DNA from: a virus | IMG/VR virus record: IMGVR_UViG_3300010430_000079 | Coordinates: 1 to 47,531 of that record | DNA: 47,531 nucleotides | Reading direction: 5' to 3' (one strand) | In this document: positions 8,424 through 15,496 of the stretch, piece after piece | Position numbering within the stretch: the first letter of the stretch is position 1 | How the letters are laid out: each line of letters starts with the position of its first letter | The notes under the pieces: generated by a model | Databases searched by the model: none | Seen by the model: only the letters and a program-made list of their open reading frames with translations | Told to the model about the DNA's origin: nothing | Translations under genes and position numbers: made by a program

Positions 8424-9500
8424 TTAGAGCCTCGCGTCTGCTGTCCAGTGGAAGTGAATTAGTTTTTCTGCTGCAATATTGCCGCCACCGCTAAATTCGA
8501 ATCGAGACTGATACTTCCTGATTGCACTTGATGTCTTGTCCGATTCATACACGTCGCCAGACGAATGCTGAGCCACATTGCCGCTTGCTCCGGTCTCTGT
8601 GCTGTAGAGGGTGACTGTTGACGGTGCGGCTCGTTTATCGACTTTGAATTCTACAATGCTGTCATAAAGTGAATATGTGTCGTGGCTCCATCGCAAGATT
8701 TCATTTGCGTTCTCAGATGACTCCCCTGGTGCCACCCCGTCTGTGTATGACTTTTCGAAATACCGCTGGCACTCATTCAGCTGTTCATCGTAAACAGGTG
8801 CAAAGAACTCAATATCATCTGTTCCAGGATAGAGCCATGCTTTGGAAAGCCGGAAGTTGTTGCTGGTAGAGTCGCAGGCGTTGACCTGGTTTGATGTTGC
8901 CAGATAGTCACCACTCGCCCAGCTCCCCGCTGTGGTCTGGTAGGTTGATCCGCCGGCAAGGGCCCACGCCACTTCCAGTCCAATTCCGTTGGTGTAATCC
9001 CACGTACCGCCCGTCGGTGAGGCATCAACCCGAATGGTTGCGAGCTCCCACGTGTCAGTTGTGTCCTGCGTGTACTCGGCAATAAATGAACGGTCGCTTC
9101 CAGAGTTGCGGAATGCTACGCAATATGTGCCTGTTTTTGTGTGCTTGTGCAAAAACCTGAGCGTGAACGACTGCTGCAACACCGGCAATGCCCGTCTGCC
9201 CTCAATACGCTGTGAGACGCAGCAATAGTCACCTGCCGCAATCGATGCGTCTGCTGTCGTGCAGTCCAGCTTTAGCGACTTCGTTGACAGGCTACCTGAT
9301 TCCGCGACAGTCGGCACATCGGTGTCCTGGCTGCCAGTGTGCACCATCGCCCCAGATTTGAGGTACTTGTACCCGTCCATGATGTAATCGCCGGAAGACA
9401 TCGAAGCGAACGACGTACCTTCCTGCGCGATCAGAAAGTCCGGGTTGATCAGCAGGTTGTGATATTCGTATTCTGGAGGAAACACTCCGTAACCGCTCAT
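8424..9500 (-). CDS. Tail fibre / receptor-binding protein with carbohydrate-binding-like domains
   Basis: A 358-aa protein of a type common in marine and environmental phages. It opens with YHNLLINPDFLIAQEGTSF (the NLLINGDF-type start), followed by a jelly-roll-like domain, then the segment LSKAWLYPGTDDIEF leading to DEQLNECQRYFEKSY, which is highly characteristic. The C-terminal domain ends in FHWTADARL. Such proteins usually bind cell-surface sugars. It is translationally coupled (TAATG) to the 57-aa coiled-coil gene. Confidence 0.8.
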   Translation of the reverse strand: MSGYGVFPPEYEYHNLLINPDFLIAQEGTSFASMSSGDYIMDGYKYLKSGAMVHTGSQDTDVPTVAESGSLSTKSLKLDCTTADASIAAGDYCCVSQRIEGRRALPVLQQSFTLRFLHKHTKTGTYCVAFRNSGSDRSFIAEYTQDTTDTWELATIRVDASPTGGTWDYTNGIGLEVAWALAGGSTYQTTAGSWASGDYLATSNQVNACDSTSNNFRLSKAWLYPGTDDIEFFAPVYDEQLNECQRYFEKSYTDGVAPGESSENANEILRWSHDTYSLYDSIVEFKVDKRAAPSTVTLYSTETGASGNVAQHSSGDVYESDKTSSAIRKYQSRFEFSGGGNIAAEKLIHFHWTADARL

Positions 9501-9673
9501 TACACCTCACCTTTTGCTGACTGGACCATCTGTTCTAATGGTGTTTGTGTTGCGAGCATATTGGTAATGACTTGCTCGATTTCCTTGGTTCGTTTTTCTT
9601 TTTCCAGCTCTTCTATTTGCTGTAATAGCTCGTTTGTCTTTTTCTGGATTCGCTCCATCATCTCCATGCTCAT
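9500..9673 (-). CDS. 57-aa coiled-coil protein
   Basis: A short frame with GGGGAG upstream and a TAATG overlap with the fibre gene. Residues 5-37 form an uninterrupted charged amphipathic helix (ERIQKKTNELLQQIEELEKE), predicted coiled coil. Its place directly before a fibre protein suggests a fibre chaperone or trimerisation partner, but this is inference. Confidence 0.65.
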   Translation of the reverse strand: MSMEMMERIQKKTNELLQQIEELEKEKRTKEIEQVITNMLATQTPLEQMVQSAKGEV

Positions 9674-9701
9674 TACCTACTCCCCAATAACCACGGCGGA
9701 C

Positions 9702-10064
9702 CTATTTCGATTTGGCCCGCTCCTTATCCCGTGTTGCGTGTCCCGATTCCACCATCAGTTCGCTGACATTCTCACCATCCAGATACAACCGCCCTAACAC
9801 ACGACTCATTGAAATTGACTTGCCGACGTCCCCGTTATGCTGTGTCGGAATCTCCAGCAATACTGCTTTGCCGTCGATCAGTCCTCTCAGGTGGTCCCGT
9901 GCTGCTATTCCACGCTGCTTCTCATCGTCGTCCGTTGTCCTCACCTCTGCCGCCCAACAACCCAGCAACCGCACGCGGAATTCCTTGGTAACCCTCACGG
10001 TCACTGTATCCCCGTCGTAGACCTCTGTTACTTCGGCTGCTGTTGTCCATCCGGGCTCAGGCAT
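9702..10064 (-). CDS. Staphylococcal-nuclease-like protein
   Basis: A 120-aa SNase-fold protein. Visible family signatures are VYDGDTVTVRV with the Ca-binding Asp, the strand FRVRLLGCWAAEVR with the catalytic-type Arg, the helix GIAARDHLRGLIDGK, VLGRLYLDGENVSELMV, and the terminal SGHATRD. No signal peptide is visible. A phage copy may degrade host nucleic acid or act in the virion. It is coupled by TAATG to the gene before it. Confidence 0.8.
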   Translation of the reverse strand: MPEPGWTTAAEVTEVYDGDTVTVRVTKEFRVRLLGCWAAEVRTTDDDEKQRGIAARDHLRGLIDGKAVLLEIPTQHNGDVGKSISMSRVLGRLYLDGENVSELMVESGHATRDKERAKSK

Positions 10065-10489
10065 TACGGTACTAAATCCACTTCGTATTCTGTATTTGTG
10101 TCTGTGTTTGTCACGGGCGCTGGTTTCTGTGCGTTTTTGATCGCATCTGCTATCATGTAACCTCCTGCAGGTACACCGATCCCGGTTGTCAATAGGCCCG
10201 CTCCGATTGCCAGCTTTGCCAGTGTGCCCATTGCGCTGCCCTGCTGCTGCGATGGGTAATAAATGTTGCGCGTGCTGTTGTCATCCCCTACGTGCATCTC
10301 TTCGCCCTCAGGACGATGGTTGTCTACGATGTCTTTTCCGAGGAGCTTTTCGCGCGTTGCCATTGTCAGGGACTCCACATTGTTAAACCGCTTGTTCGCC
10401 TGTCTCAGGTTTTCCGCCCTCTCCCCCAGTTTGATCCCCCACCACTTCTGTGCCAGTTTCTCCTTCCAACTCTCCGGCGTCTCCGTCAT
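10064..10489 (-). CDS. Hypothetical protein with one membrane segment
   Basis: A 141-aa protein using ATG at 10489 with a GGAGG site. The first half is charged and helical (ESWKEKLAQKWWGIKLGERAENLRQ). Around residues 85-115 there is a Gly/Ala-rich hydrophobic stretch (LAKLAIGAGLLTTGIGVPAG) that fits one or two membrane passes. The C-terminus is Pro/Thr-rich. It lies between lysis/protease genes and fibre genes. Function unknown. Confidence 0.6.
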   Translation of the reverse strand: MTETPESWKEKLAQKWWGIKLGERAENLRQANKRFNNVESLTMATREKLLGKDIVDNHRPEGEEMHVGDDNSTRNIYYPSQQQGSAMGTLAKLAIGAGLLTTGIGVPAGGYMIADAIKNAQKPAPVTNTDTNTEYEVDLVP

Positions 10490-10625
10490 TCTCCTGCCTC
10501 CATGAGTGCACAAGCTGACCGAACGTCCCCGCTTGGAACGCCCGGTCTAGCTCGTCGTTTTCCCTGATCATTCGGTCGAATGCTTTGTTCGACTCCCTGA
10601 TAAGTTCTTCAAGTGGGTCAACCAT
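10383..10625 (-). CDS. Hypothetical acidic protein overlapping the next gene
   Basis: An 80-aa protein starting on a TAATG overlap. Residues 1-46 are an ordinary charged helix (EELIRESNKAFDRMIREND). Residues 47-80 are Gly/Glu/Thr low complexity read over the start of the following gene in another frame, a 107-bp overlap. Either the overlap is real or a small deletion has extended the frame. Confidence 0.5.
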   Translation of the reverse strand: MVDPLEELIRESNKAFDRMIRENDELDRAFQAGTFGQLVHSWRQENDGDAGELEGETGTEVVGDQTGGEGGKPETGEQAV

Positions 10626-10897
10626 TAGGCAGAGGTCGGCCCGGCGGGAACGGATTTACTGGAGACCTCACGGACACCGATTGCCTCATCGAGAGTCACC
10701 ATCCGCTTGTTTTCCAGGTAGTCGTAATCGACGATCTTCTGCACGCCAACGAAGTTGTTCTGTGCAATGGTGCCAGTCTGCATAAGCTGAGTCAGCATGT
10801 GATTGGCGACGTTATCGGATAAATCCACAGTCATCTCCTTTTCTCCTTTGTCCTTAATCGGGACTTCCACATCTAAAATGTCATTGCCGTCTGGCAT
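10625..10897 (-). CDS. Hypothetical protein
   Basis: A 90-aa protein, helical and acidic, ending in KRMVTLDEAIGVREVSSKS followed by PAGPTSA. The middle (NHMLTQLMQTGTIAQNNFVGV) looks like an oligomerising helix. It is not assigned to a family with confidence. Adjacent to and in the same direction as the secreted protease gene. Confidence 0.6.
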   Translation of the reverse strand: MPDGNDILDVEVPIKDKGEKEMTVDLSDNVANHMLTQLMQTGTIAQNNFVGVQKIVDYDYLENKRMVTLDEAIGVREVSSKSVPAGPTSA

Positions 10898-10906
10898 ACA
10901 TAAGCC

Positions 10907-11749
10907 TCACTTGTTAACGGCCTTGAAACGTAACTTGATCGGTTGACCAAGAGGGTAGGTCTGCTTTGCGATTGGTTTATCCTGCTCATTCATGATCCAG
11001 ACAGGAATTTGTGTTTTATTCAGCTTGTCGATATCGGCCCTCAGACGCTCAATTTCCACCTCTAAGGCCGCTATCTCGTCGCTGTTGTCGATTTCATCTG
11101 GTTGCGGCTGTAGCTCATTCTGGACGATTACAGGCGGCTCACAGTTGCAACAAGGCATCCGGCCATAGATCGCAACCAGTCGCTGCCTGATGCGTACCGA
11201 GTCCGTGTAGATGGTCTGCTGATAGTCGTGGCCTTTGATGATGCCGACCACCTGACCGTTGACCAGAATCGGCCCGCCTGAATCACCCTTGGCTACCACC
11301 TTCGAGAAATAGCGACCACTGGGAGTGACGCGGATTTTCGCCCGCAGCACTCGCATGTTGTAGATGCCCTGTGAGTAGCCGCACGCCATCGCTGGTGCCC
11401 CGCTTACTGGAACTCTGTTGGCGACTTCAAAGCACTTCTGAGCGGGTATCTGCTGAGTTTCCAAGATGGCATAGTCAGCGTCTGCTGTGTACTCACGGTA
11501 CTTGACCGCGGCTCCCCACCATTTACCGCCATAACCAACGTGAACAGTTCGAGCATTGTTGATGTTATGAGCAGCGGTAATGTAAACCGATCTGTCTTCA
11601 ATGTTCCCCACAAATGCACATGCACCAGTTCCCACTATCTGGGTACAGGCGTTGCCAGTGCAGTCGGTTTCGGTCGTGCGGATCGCCAATGCCTGCGCCT
11701 GCACAAACGATGTTGTTATCAGCACAAATAGAATTGTGATTGCTCTCAT
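10907..11749 (-). CDS. Exported trypsin-like serine protease
   Basis: A 280-aa protein with a clear signal peptide (MRAITILFVLITTSFVQAQA). The chymotrypsin-fold triad is visible: His61 in VYITAAHNIN, Asp92 in TADADYAIL and Ser157 in the GDSGGP motif. A Cys-rich linker (CCNCEPP) and a C-terminal coiled coil (IAALEVEIERLRADIDKL) follow. Such a secreted protease is unusual in a phage. Placed after a PLA2-like protein and a membrane protein, it may help break the host envelope, or act in the periplasm or on the surface of a lysogen. Confidence 0.85.
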   Translation of the reverse strand: MRAITILFVLITTSFVQAQALAIRTTETDCTGNACTQIVGTGACAFVGNIEDRSVYITAAHNINNARTVHVGYGGKWWGAAVKYREYTADADYAILETQQIPAQKCFEVANRVPVSGAPAMACGYSQGIYNMRVLRAKIRVTPSGRYFSKVVAKGDSGGPILVNGQVVGIIKGHDYQQTIYTDSVRIRQRLVAIYGRMPCCNCEPPVIVQNELQPQPDEIDNSDEIAALEVEIERLRADIDKLNKTQIPVWIMNEQDKPIAKQTYPLGQPIKLRFKAVNK

Positions 11750-12000
11750 TTGTCTACCCTGATTCTTCTTGATTCTGCAATGACTTCTTTACGACTCCAG
11801 GAAGACATATCAATCGGCTCCATCATATTGCACCACCGCGATGTATTTACGAATTTTTCTGCACCTCTTCGTTCGTACCAGCGCTGGAACTGATTACCAA
11901 ACTCAATCAGCTTTACAATGCCAAGTAGGATAAAGAATATTTGCATCCAGTCGTCTACCATTTCAAATACCGATCCCAGAATAAAAGCCAATAATGCCAT
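11746..12000 (-). CDS. Small membrane protein, holin-like
   Basis: An 84-aa protein with a hydrophobic N-terminal half (ALLAFILGSVFEMVDDWMQ then IFFILLGIVKLIEF), giving one or two membrane passes, and a basic soluble tail. It overlaps both neighbours (46 bp with the PLA2-like gene, 4 bp with the protease). Position and shape fit a holin or an envelope-disrupting partner, without proof. Confidence 0.6.
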   Translation of the reverse strand: MALLAFILGSVFEMVDDWMQIFFILLGIVKLIEFGNQFQRWYERRGAEKFVNTSRWCNMMEPIDMSSWSRKEVIAESRRIRVDK

Positions 12001-12329
12001 GGGTTAGTTGGGACTTTTCCGTGGTGCCAGTTAAATGCAGCTACCCCGAACAATCTGACACGCCGGTAGTAAACGTTCGCCATGAATTTGCCGAGATCAC
12101 ACCGCCGCAGGTTGCGATATAACTGCTCGTCTGCCATTGCTCTGTCTCGCTTGCACCCACCCCGCTGATATGCCCAGTCATGCCAGTGGCAGGCTGGCCG
12201 CAGATCGACACCACCCCACCTGTCAGGTGAATAGCTGCAACCATTTGACACGAACTCAACGGGCGGCTCCGGTCCTTCCATCAGTTCAATCAATGATTCT
12301 GGCAGGTCTTCAATCCGAATCTCCACCAT
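11955..12329 (-). CDS. Phospholipase A2-like protein
   Basis: A 124-aa protein. The sequence NGCSYSPDRWGGVDLRP followed by ACHWHDWAYQRGG reproduces the PLA2 calcium loop and the active-site CxxHD motif (His50-Asp51), with a following helix KRDRAMADEQLYRNLRRC that also fits. Similar small proteins occur in phage lysis or late regions. A role in attacking membrane lipids during lysis or entry is inferred. It has a strong GGAGGGG ribosome-binding site and follows a structured intergenic element. Confidence 0.7.
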   Translation of the reverse strand: MVEIRIEDLPESLIELMEGPEPPVEFVSNGCSYSPDRWGGVDLRPACHWHDWAYQRGGCKRDRAMADEQLYRNLRRCDLGKFMANVYYRRVRLFGVAAFNWHHGKVPTNPWHYWLLFWDRYLKW

Positions 12330-12353
12330 CGCAACCCCTCCTGATTTATAAGT

Positions 12354-12421
12354 GCCTGCCCACCATTAACCGCAGTGACCTACCGGAAAGCCCCGCTTGA
12401 GCTGTAACGCTCTGGGCAGGC
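12354..12421 (-). ncRNA. Structured intergenic element between two lysis-region genes
   Basis: A perfect 9-bp stem, GCCTGCCCA paired with TGGGCAGGC, encloses 50 nt that contain a second small hairpin (GAGC-GTTACA-GCTC). It begins 1 bp after the stop of the 77-aa gene and ends upstream of the ribosome-binding site of the PLA2-like gene. No T-run follows, so it is not an ordinary terminator. It could be a processing site, a translational control element or a cis-regulatory RNA. Confidence 0.45.
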
Positions 12422-12422
12422 G

Positions 12423-12656
12423 TTATTCGTGCATTGATTTCAAGTGTGACTTCAGAAGCTCAATATCCAGTGTGTGCGAGTTCGACAACGTATAAAGGTC
12501 TTTGATGTATTCGTCGTACTCTTTGTGACGGTTTAGCGCTGATTTGTTCTGCTCGACCATCGTTGCAACAAGACGCTCCATGCGGAACATCCATCCGCCA
12601 AGTGCTGTCAGTGCAATAATCACAATGCCCCACACTGTATCTGAATCAATTTCCAT
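12423..12656 (-). CDS. Single-span membrane protein, holin/XhlA-like
   Basis: A 77-aa protein with one N-terminal membrane segment (VWGIVIIALTALGGWMF) and a helical C-terminal domain (KSALNRHKEYDEYIKDLYTL, LDIELLKSHLKSMHE). This layout resembles haemolysin XhlA-type and one-pass holins. It is the first gene after the terminator at 12674-12704. Confidence 0.6.
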   Translation of the reverse strand: MEIDSDTVWGIVIIALTALGGWMFRMERLVATMVEQNKSALNRHKEYDEYIKDLYTLSNSHTLDIELLKSHLKSMHE

Positions 12657-12673
12657 TCCCGCAGCCCATACGT

Positions 12674-12704
12674 AAAAAACACCAGCAAGTTATCTCACTG
12701 GTGT
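12674..12704 (-). terminator. Intrinsic terminator at the early/late boundary
   Basis: On the minus strand ACACCAG pairs with CTGGTGT (7 bp, 12-nt loop) and runs into TTTTTT. It follows the NrdR-like gene and is only about 20 bp before the next start codon on the same strand. Confidence 0.8.
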
Positions 12705-12775
12705 CATTTTAATTTATCGAGTTGTGTACGCGGTTCGAGAAATATAACGAGCGTTACATTTTTTCGAAAGTCATG
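12705..12775 (-). promoter_or_regulatory. AT-rich spacer with a small palindrome
   Basis: Non-coding. It contains TAACG-CT-CGTTA (a 12-bp palindrome) flanked by TTCGA/CGAA arms about 30 bp apart. This could be an operator for late control. No clear -35/-10 pair is visible. Confidence 0.35.
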
Positions 12776-12976
12776 TTAGCAGGTAACATTTCCGCTCCGT
12801 CCAACGATGCTTATTATCGTTTCTGATGTCCATATCCGCTGATTACAGCCCTTACAACTGCGCAGTCTGACATTGGATTCACGCTGCCTTCGTGTGTTTA
12901 CCGCAAGTAGCTTCTTGCATCCGCAGTTCGGGCACACTAGGCCGGGGTTTTGTTCTTCTGGGTCTACCGTGACCAT
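12776..12976 (-). CDS. NrdR-type zinc-ribbon protein, candidate regulator
   Basis: A 66-aa protein with CPNCG (residue 15 on), the strand KLLAVNTRRQRESNVRLRS, then CKGCNQRIWTSE. This is the ribbon pattern of the NrdR N-terminus and of small phage regulators (CPxCG...TRR...R.C..C..R..T.E). No ATP-cone is attached. Being the last gene before the terminator that precedes the lysis/structural genes, it is a good candidate for a late-gene activator or antiterminator; this is positional inference. Confidence 0.65.
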   Translation of the reverse strand: MVTVDPEEQNPGLVCPNCGCKKLLAVNTRRQRESNVRLRSCKGCNQRIWTSETIISIVGRSGNVTC

Positions 12977-12985
12977 GGGTGGCTC

Positions 12986-13219
12986 CTATTGTCCGCTGGT
13001 CGGGAATACTTCTTTTGTTCGGGTTAGAAATCTCTTCAATGATTCCTTTGTGCCATTTATACTCATTTTAAACTCATTGTCATTGATCCGATCTATTGAC
13101 GAGCAGTGCCCACCGCAGGCGTTAAACAGTTCGTGAAGTGCCATGAACAGCTCTTCTGTGTTGTGGTCGCTGACGTTTTCAAATCTGATCGTGAAGCTGC
13201 TCTGAATTAGATCGCTCAT
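12986..13219 (-). CDS. Hypothetical protein
   Basis: A 77-aa protein. ATG at 13219 is preferred over the longer frame because of its GGAGAAGGA site and overlap with the upstream stop. Pattern: FTIRFENVSDHNTEELFMAL, then FKMSINGTKESLKRFLTRT, a small alpha/beta protein. Function unknown. Confidence 0.55.
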   Translation of the reverse strand: MSDLIQSSFTIRFENVSDHNTEELFMALHELFNACGGHCSSIDRINDNEFKMSINGTKESLKRFLTRTKEVFPTSGQ

Positions 13220-13416
13220 TCCTTCTCCCCTATCTCTGGACAGTGCAGCCATCTAAGTCTTGATAGCAGTTCGCTACCCATTACGATCTTTATTCTATCT
13301 CCGTCAAGCTGGCATTCGCTTGCTGAGATCACCGGCCCATTTGCTGCGGAGTGTGCCTCTTCCAGGTAGTCGAGATCCTTAGTGTCATCGACCTCTAGCA
13401 ACACATACCTTTTCAT
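13216..13416 (-). CDS. Hypothetical protein
   Basis: A 66-aa protein with a strong GGGAGAAG site; it opens with MKRYVLLEVDDTKDLDYLEE and has an alpha/beta pattern (GDRIKIVMGSELLSRL). Not recognised. Coupled to neighbours on both sides. Confidence 0.55.
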   Translation of the reverse strand: MKRYVLLEVDDTKDLDYLEEAHSAANGPVISASECQLDGDRIKIVMGSELLSRLRWLHCPEIGEKE

Positions 13417-13679
13417 TTCTTCTCCCCTGTGTCTGAGATATCTGGATACTGGTAACTGTCGAACCGATCACATAATATCCGCTCGGTATCGTCTCTTAGG
13501 TCAATCGGGTCCAGACTTGGCTTTACGTCAGGCTTTCTGCAATAGCACCACTCGCACTTATTATCTGTGCTGTCTGGGTCTGACCAAGGCTCTCCTAGCC
13601 ATTCGTTATAAAACTGATCAGGCATCTTGGATCGATCACCAGTATGCCATATGCTCTTCTGTGGTTCTTCGTTTGTCAC
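13413..13679 (-). CDS. Hypothetical protein with a CxxCxC motif
   Basis: An 88-aa acidic protein with CEWCYC at about residue 43, which could bind metal with a fourth ligand elsewhere (Cys70 or a His). No family recognised. Member of the coupled small-gene array. Confidence 0.5.
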   Translation of the reverse strand: MTNEEPQKSIWHTGDRSKMPDQFYNEWLGEPWSDPDSTDNKCEWCYCRKPDVKPSLDPIDLRDDTERILCDRFDSYQYPDISDTGEKK

Positions 13680-13882
13680 TAGTCCTTCTCCCCTGTATTA
13701 AGTCGCTTAAAGCAATCATCGCAAATGCAGACACGCCCACCATTATCGAGCGTTCTCCACATCACATCATGTCTTTTATTCCAACAGCTTTCGCAGGTCC
13801 ACCAGCGATCTGGCTCTATCAACTTCTGCATTTCCTCTAGACTTGGCTCCTGTTTGTCTGGGTCATTGCTTGTGTTTGTCAC
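13679..13882 (-). CDS. Small zinc-finger-like protein
   Basis: A 67-aa protein with two Cys pairs, CESC (residues 30-33) and CICDDC (residues 53-58), separated by WNKRHDVMWRTLDNGGRV, consistent with a four-Cys zinc site. Function unknown. Confidence 0.55.
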   Translation of the reverse strand: MTNTSNDPDKQEPSLEEMQKLIEPDRWWTCESCWNKRHDVMWRTLDNGGRVCICDDCFKRLNTGEKD

Positions 13883-14157
13883 TGATCATTCTCCACTGTG
13901 TCTGGTATGGAATATTTGGCTAATCGTTTTTTCGCTTTCTTGAGCTTACGTTTCCATCGCCTGACCTCAGATTCGCACATCAGAACTTCCATCTTGCACT
14001 GAGCTTCGCTGTATTTGCGGTTGTCCGCTTCGCAGGCATCACAAAAGCAACCCTTGAAGTTTTCAACTCCAACGGATACTGTGCTTCCGCACCTGATACA
14101 CTTCACCACATATTCGCTATCAGGGACCCTCTCTTCCCGTTTCAGTTCTTCAGGCAT
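13879..14157 (-). CDS. Zinc-ribbon plus coiled-coil protein
   Basis: A 92-aa protein starting at MPEEL (ATG 14157) behind AAGGAGCAATAGACCC. Cys pairs CIRC and CDAC surround VSVGVENFKGCF, followed by a strongly basic helix (RRWKRKLKKAKKRLAKY) that could bind nucleic acid. The first ten residues match those of the gene starting at 14356. Confidence 0.55.
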   Translation of the reverse strand: MPEELKREERVPDSEYVVKCIRCGSTVSVGVENFKGCFCDACEADNRKYSEAQCKMEVLMCESEVRRWKRKLKKAKKRLAKYSIPDTVENDQ

Positions 14158-14161
14158 GGGT

Positions 14162-14356
14162 CTATTGCTCCTTTGAAAAAGGGCTTTGAAGTTCATATCC
14201 CTTCGGATAGTATCCAAGCGACTTCAGCAAATCCAGATATCGTTCTGCCTCTCTCATTTGCTCTTGTCCATGCGTGCCTTGAATAAGGGAGTTTGCCGGT
14301 TCCTTGTTCAAGACAGGGCACAATACAGCCTCTTCCAGTTTCAGTTCTTCAGGCAT
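14162..14356 (-). CDS. Hypothetical protein with MPEEL start
   Basis: A 64-aa protein. Its first residues, MPEELKLEE, nearly repeat those of the next gene at DNA level. Its end, ending in SKEQ, also matches the end of the gene at 14607. It contains a helical REAERYLDLLKSLGYYPKGYE segment. Probably shaped by local duplication. Confidence 0.5.
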   Translation of the reverse strand: MPEELKLEEAVLCPVLNKEPANSLIQGTHGQEQMREAERYLDLLKSLGYYPKGYELQSPFSKEQ

Positions 14357-14359
14357 GAC

Positions 14360-14602
14360 TTATAGCCCTCTCCGCTGTACTTGATTTGGACTAAGTGGCT
14401 CGCCGCCAACATATCGCCAGAGGCAAGGCACAATTTCACTGTGATACAAATTCGCTGTCCCTGCATCCTTTTCGGCAAGCCATCGGTTTCCATAGCGAAT
14501 AAGCCTGTCTTTCCATATAGTGCCTTGTTCAATCACTTCGCATACGGAGTGCTCAATCGGTAGATCGACTGTTGAATCTATCCATTCTTGTTCTTCAGGC
14601 AT
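14360..14602 (-). CDS. Hypothetical protein with MPEE start
   Basis: An 80-aa protein from ATG 14602, with the same AAGGAGCAATAGACCC leader as the gene at 14157. Sequence LIRYGNRWLAEKDAGTANLYH and IVPCLWRYVGGEPL resembles small DUF551-like phage proteins (short beta proteins of unknown function), a tentative similarity. Confidence 0.55.
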   Translation of the reverse strand: MPEEQEWIDSTVDLPIEHSVCEVIEQGTIWKDRLIRYGNRWLAEKDAGTANLYHSEIVPCLWRYVGGEPLSPNQVQRRGL

Positions 14603-14606
14603 GGGT

Positions 14607-14822
14607 CTATTGCTCCTTTGATTTTGAAAGCTCGCGGTATTTATCAGTGAACTCACGCAGCTTTTTATTCCATCGCCTCAGGAATTGTTCATACTGGCAC
14701 ATCTTCTCACCAAATCGCTCATAATATGCTATCAGTTTCTGCTTTAGAACTTCAATTTGGGACTCAATATCGTGTAGTTCTGCTATCAGGTTATTCTCAT
14801 CCCATTCGTCGTCCATTATCAC
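14607..14822 (-). CDS. Coiled-coil hypothetical protein
   Basis: A 71-aa protein, almost entirely charged helix (IAELHDIESQIEVLKQKLIA then RRWNKKLREFTDKYRELSK), predicted coiled coil. Start ATG 14822 or the second Met, 6 bp downstream. Function unknown. Confidence 0.5.
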   Translation of the reverse strand: MIMDDEWDENNLIAELHDIESQIEVLKQKLIAYYERFGEKMCQYEQFLRRWNKKLREFTDKYRELSKSKEQ

Positions 14823-15253
14823 TTACCTCCTTCCGGTACTTGGTCGGGGGATGGAAGTGTAGAAATCAGGTCGCCAATCTCAACGTACCATTCCACATCT
14901 TCCCATTCCCAACCCCAGTCTTCAGGTTCGCTTGTGAAATGCAGTGGCGTAACTTCGTCGCAAACCGCTTGGACTACGAAGAATTCCCACCATTCACGGC
15001 GGTCTTCCCCTTCACCTGTACCAACGCGGAGTGCAACAAAGATTCGCTCACCGTCATAAAAACCGGTGCGCGAATTTCCCGTCTCCCAAGGAAGGCTTCC
15101 TATCGGCTTCCCATCCCCACCGCACACAACGCAACGCTCCAGCTCGGCTATGCGGGCGTTGGCAGCGGCGAGTTGTCTCAGTGCTTCGTGCTTTTCATCC
15201 GTTAGCATCTTGAAGCGGGACTCAACTGCTTGAAGTGGATCTATTTCCATCAA
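14819..15253 (-). CDS. Hypothetical protein with N-terminal coiled coil and CxxC
   Basis: A 144-aa protein: helix residues 5-40 (ALRQLAAANARIAELERC), a CVVC pair at 41-44, then a Trp-rich acidic domain (EDWGWEWEDVEWYVEIGDLI). Short helical leader plus variable domain is common in phage accessory proteins. Function unknown. Confidence 0.5.
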   Translation of the reverse strand: MMEIDPLQAVESRFKMLTDEKHEALRQLAAANARIAELERCVVCGGDGKPIGSLPWETGNSRTGFYDGERIFVALRVGTGEGEDRREWWEFFVVQAVCDEVTPLHFTSEPEDWGWEWEDVEWYVEIGDLISTLPSPDQVPEGGK

Positions 15254-15265
15254 TCACTCTCCTTT

Positions 15266-15493
15266 CTAAGCCAGTTTCATTTCCCTAAGCACAATCTTCT
15301 TTACATGCTTGACGACGTTTAGGCAGTCTTCGCAATCAACCTTGTGTGATGTACGCTTGGCTTCGTTCCATTCTCCCCAGCATCCACTAAGATCCATTCC
15401 GCAAAGAGTGTCCTGCCCGTCCACGCCGTTCCAGTGGACTAATTTTGTGCTGTTCGACGGCCCTTTAATTTCCTTGATTTCGTACTTCTTCAC
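15266..15493 (-). CDS. Small Cys/His protein
   Basis: A 75-aa protein starting at GTG behind GAAGGAGAGTAGACC. LVHWNG, TLCGMDLSGCW and a late KVDCEDCLNVV give Cys/His ligands in the order seen in small zinc-binding phage proteins. Function unknown. Confidence 0.5.
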   Translation of the reverse strand: MKKYEIKEIKGPSNSTKLVHWNGVDGQDTLCGMDLSGCWGEWNEAKRTSHKVDCEDCLNVVKHVKKIVLREMKLA

Positions 15494-15496
15494 GGT

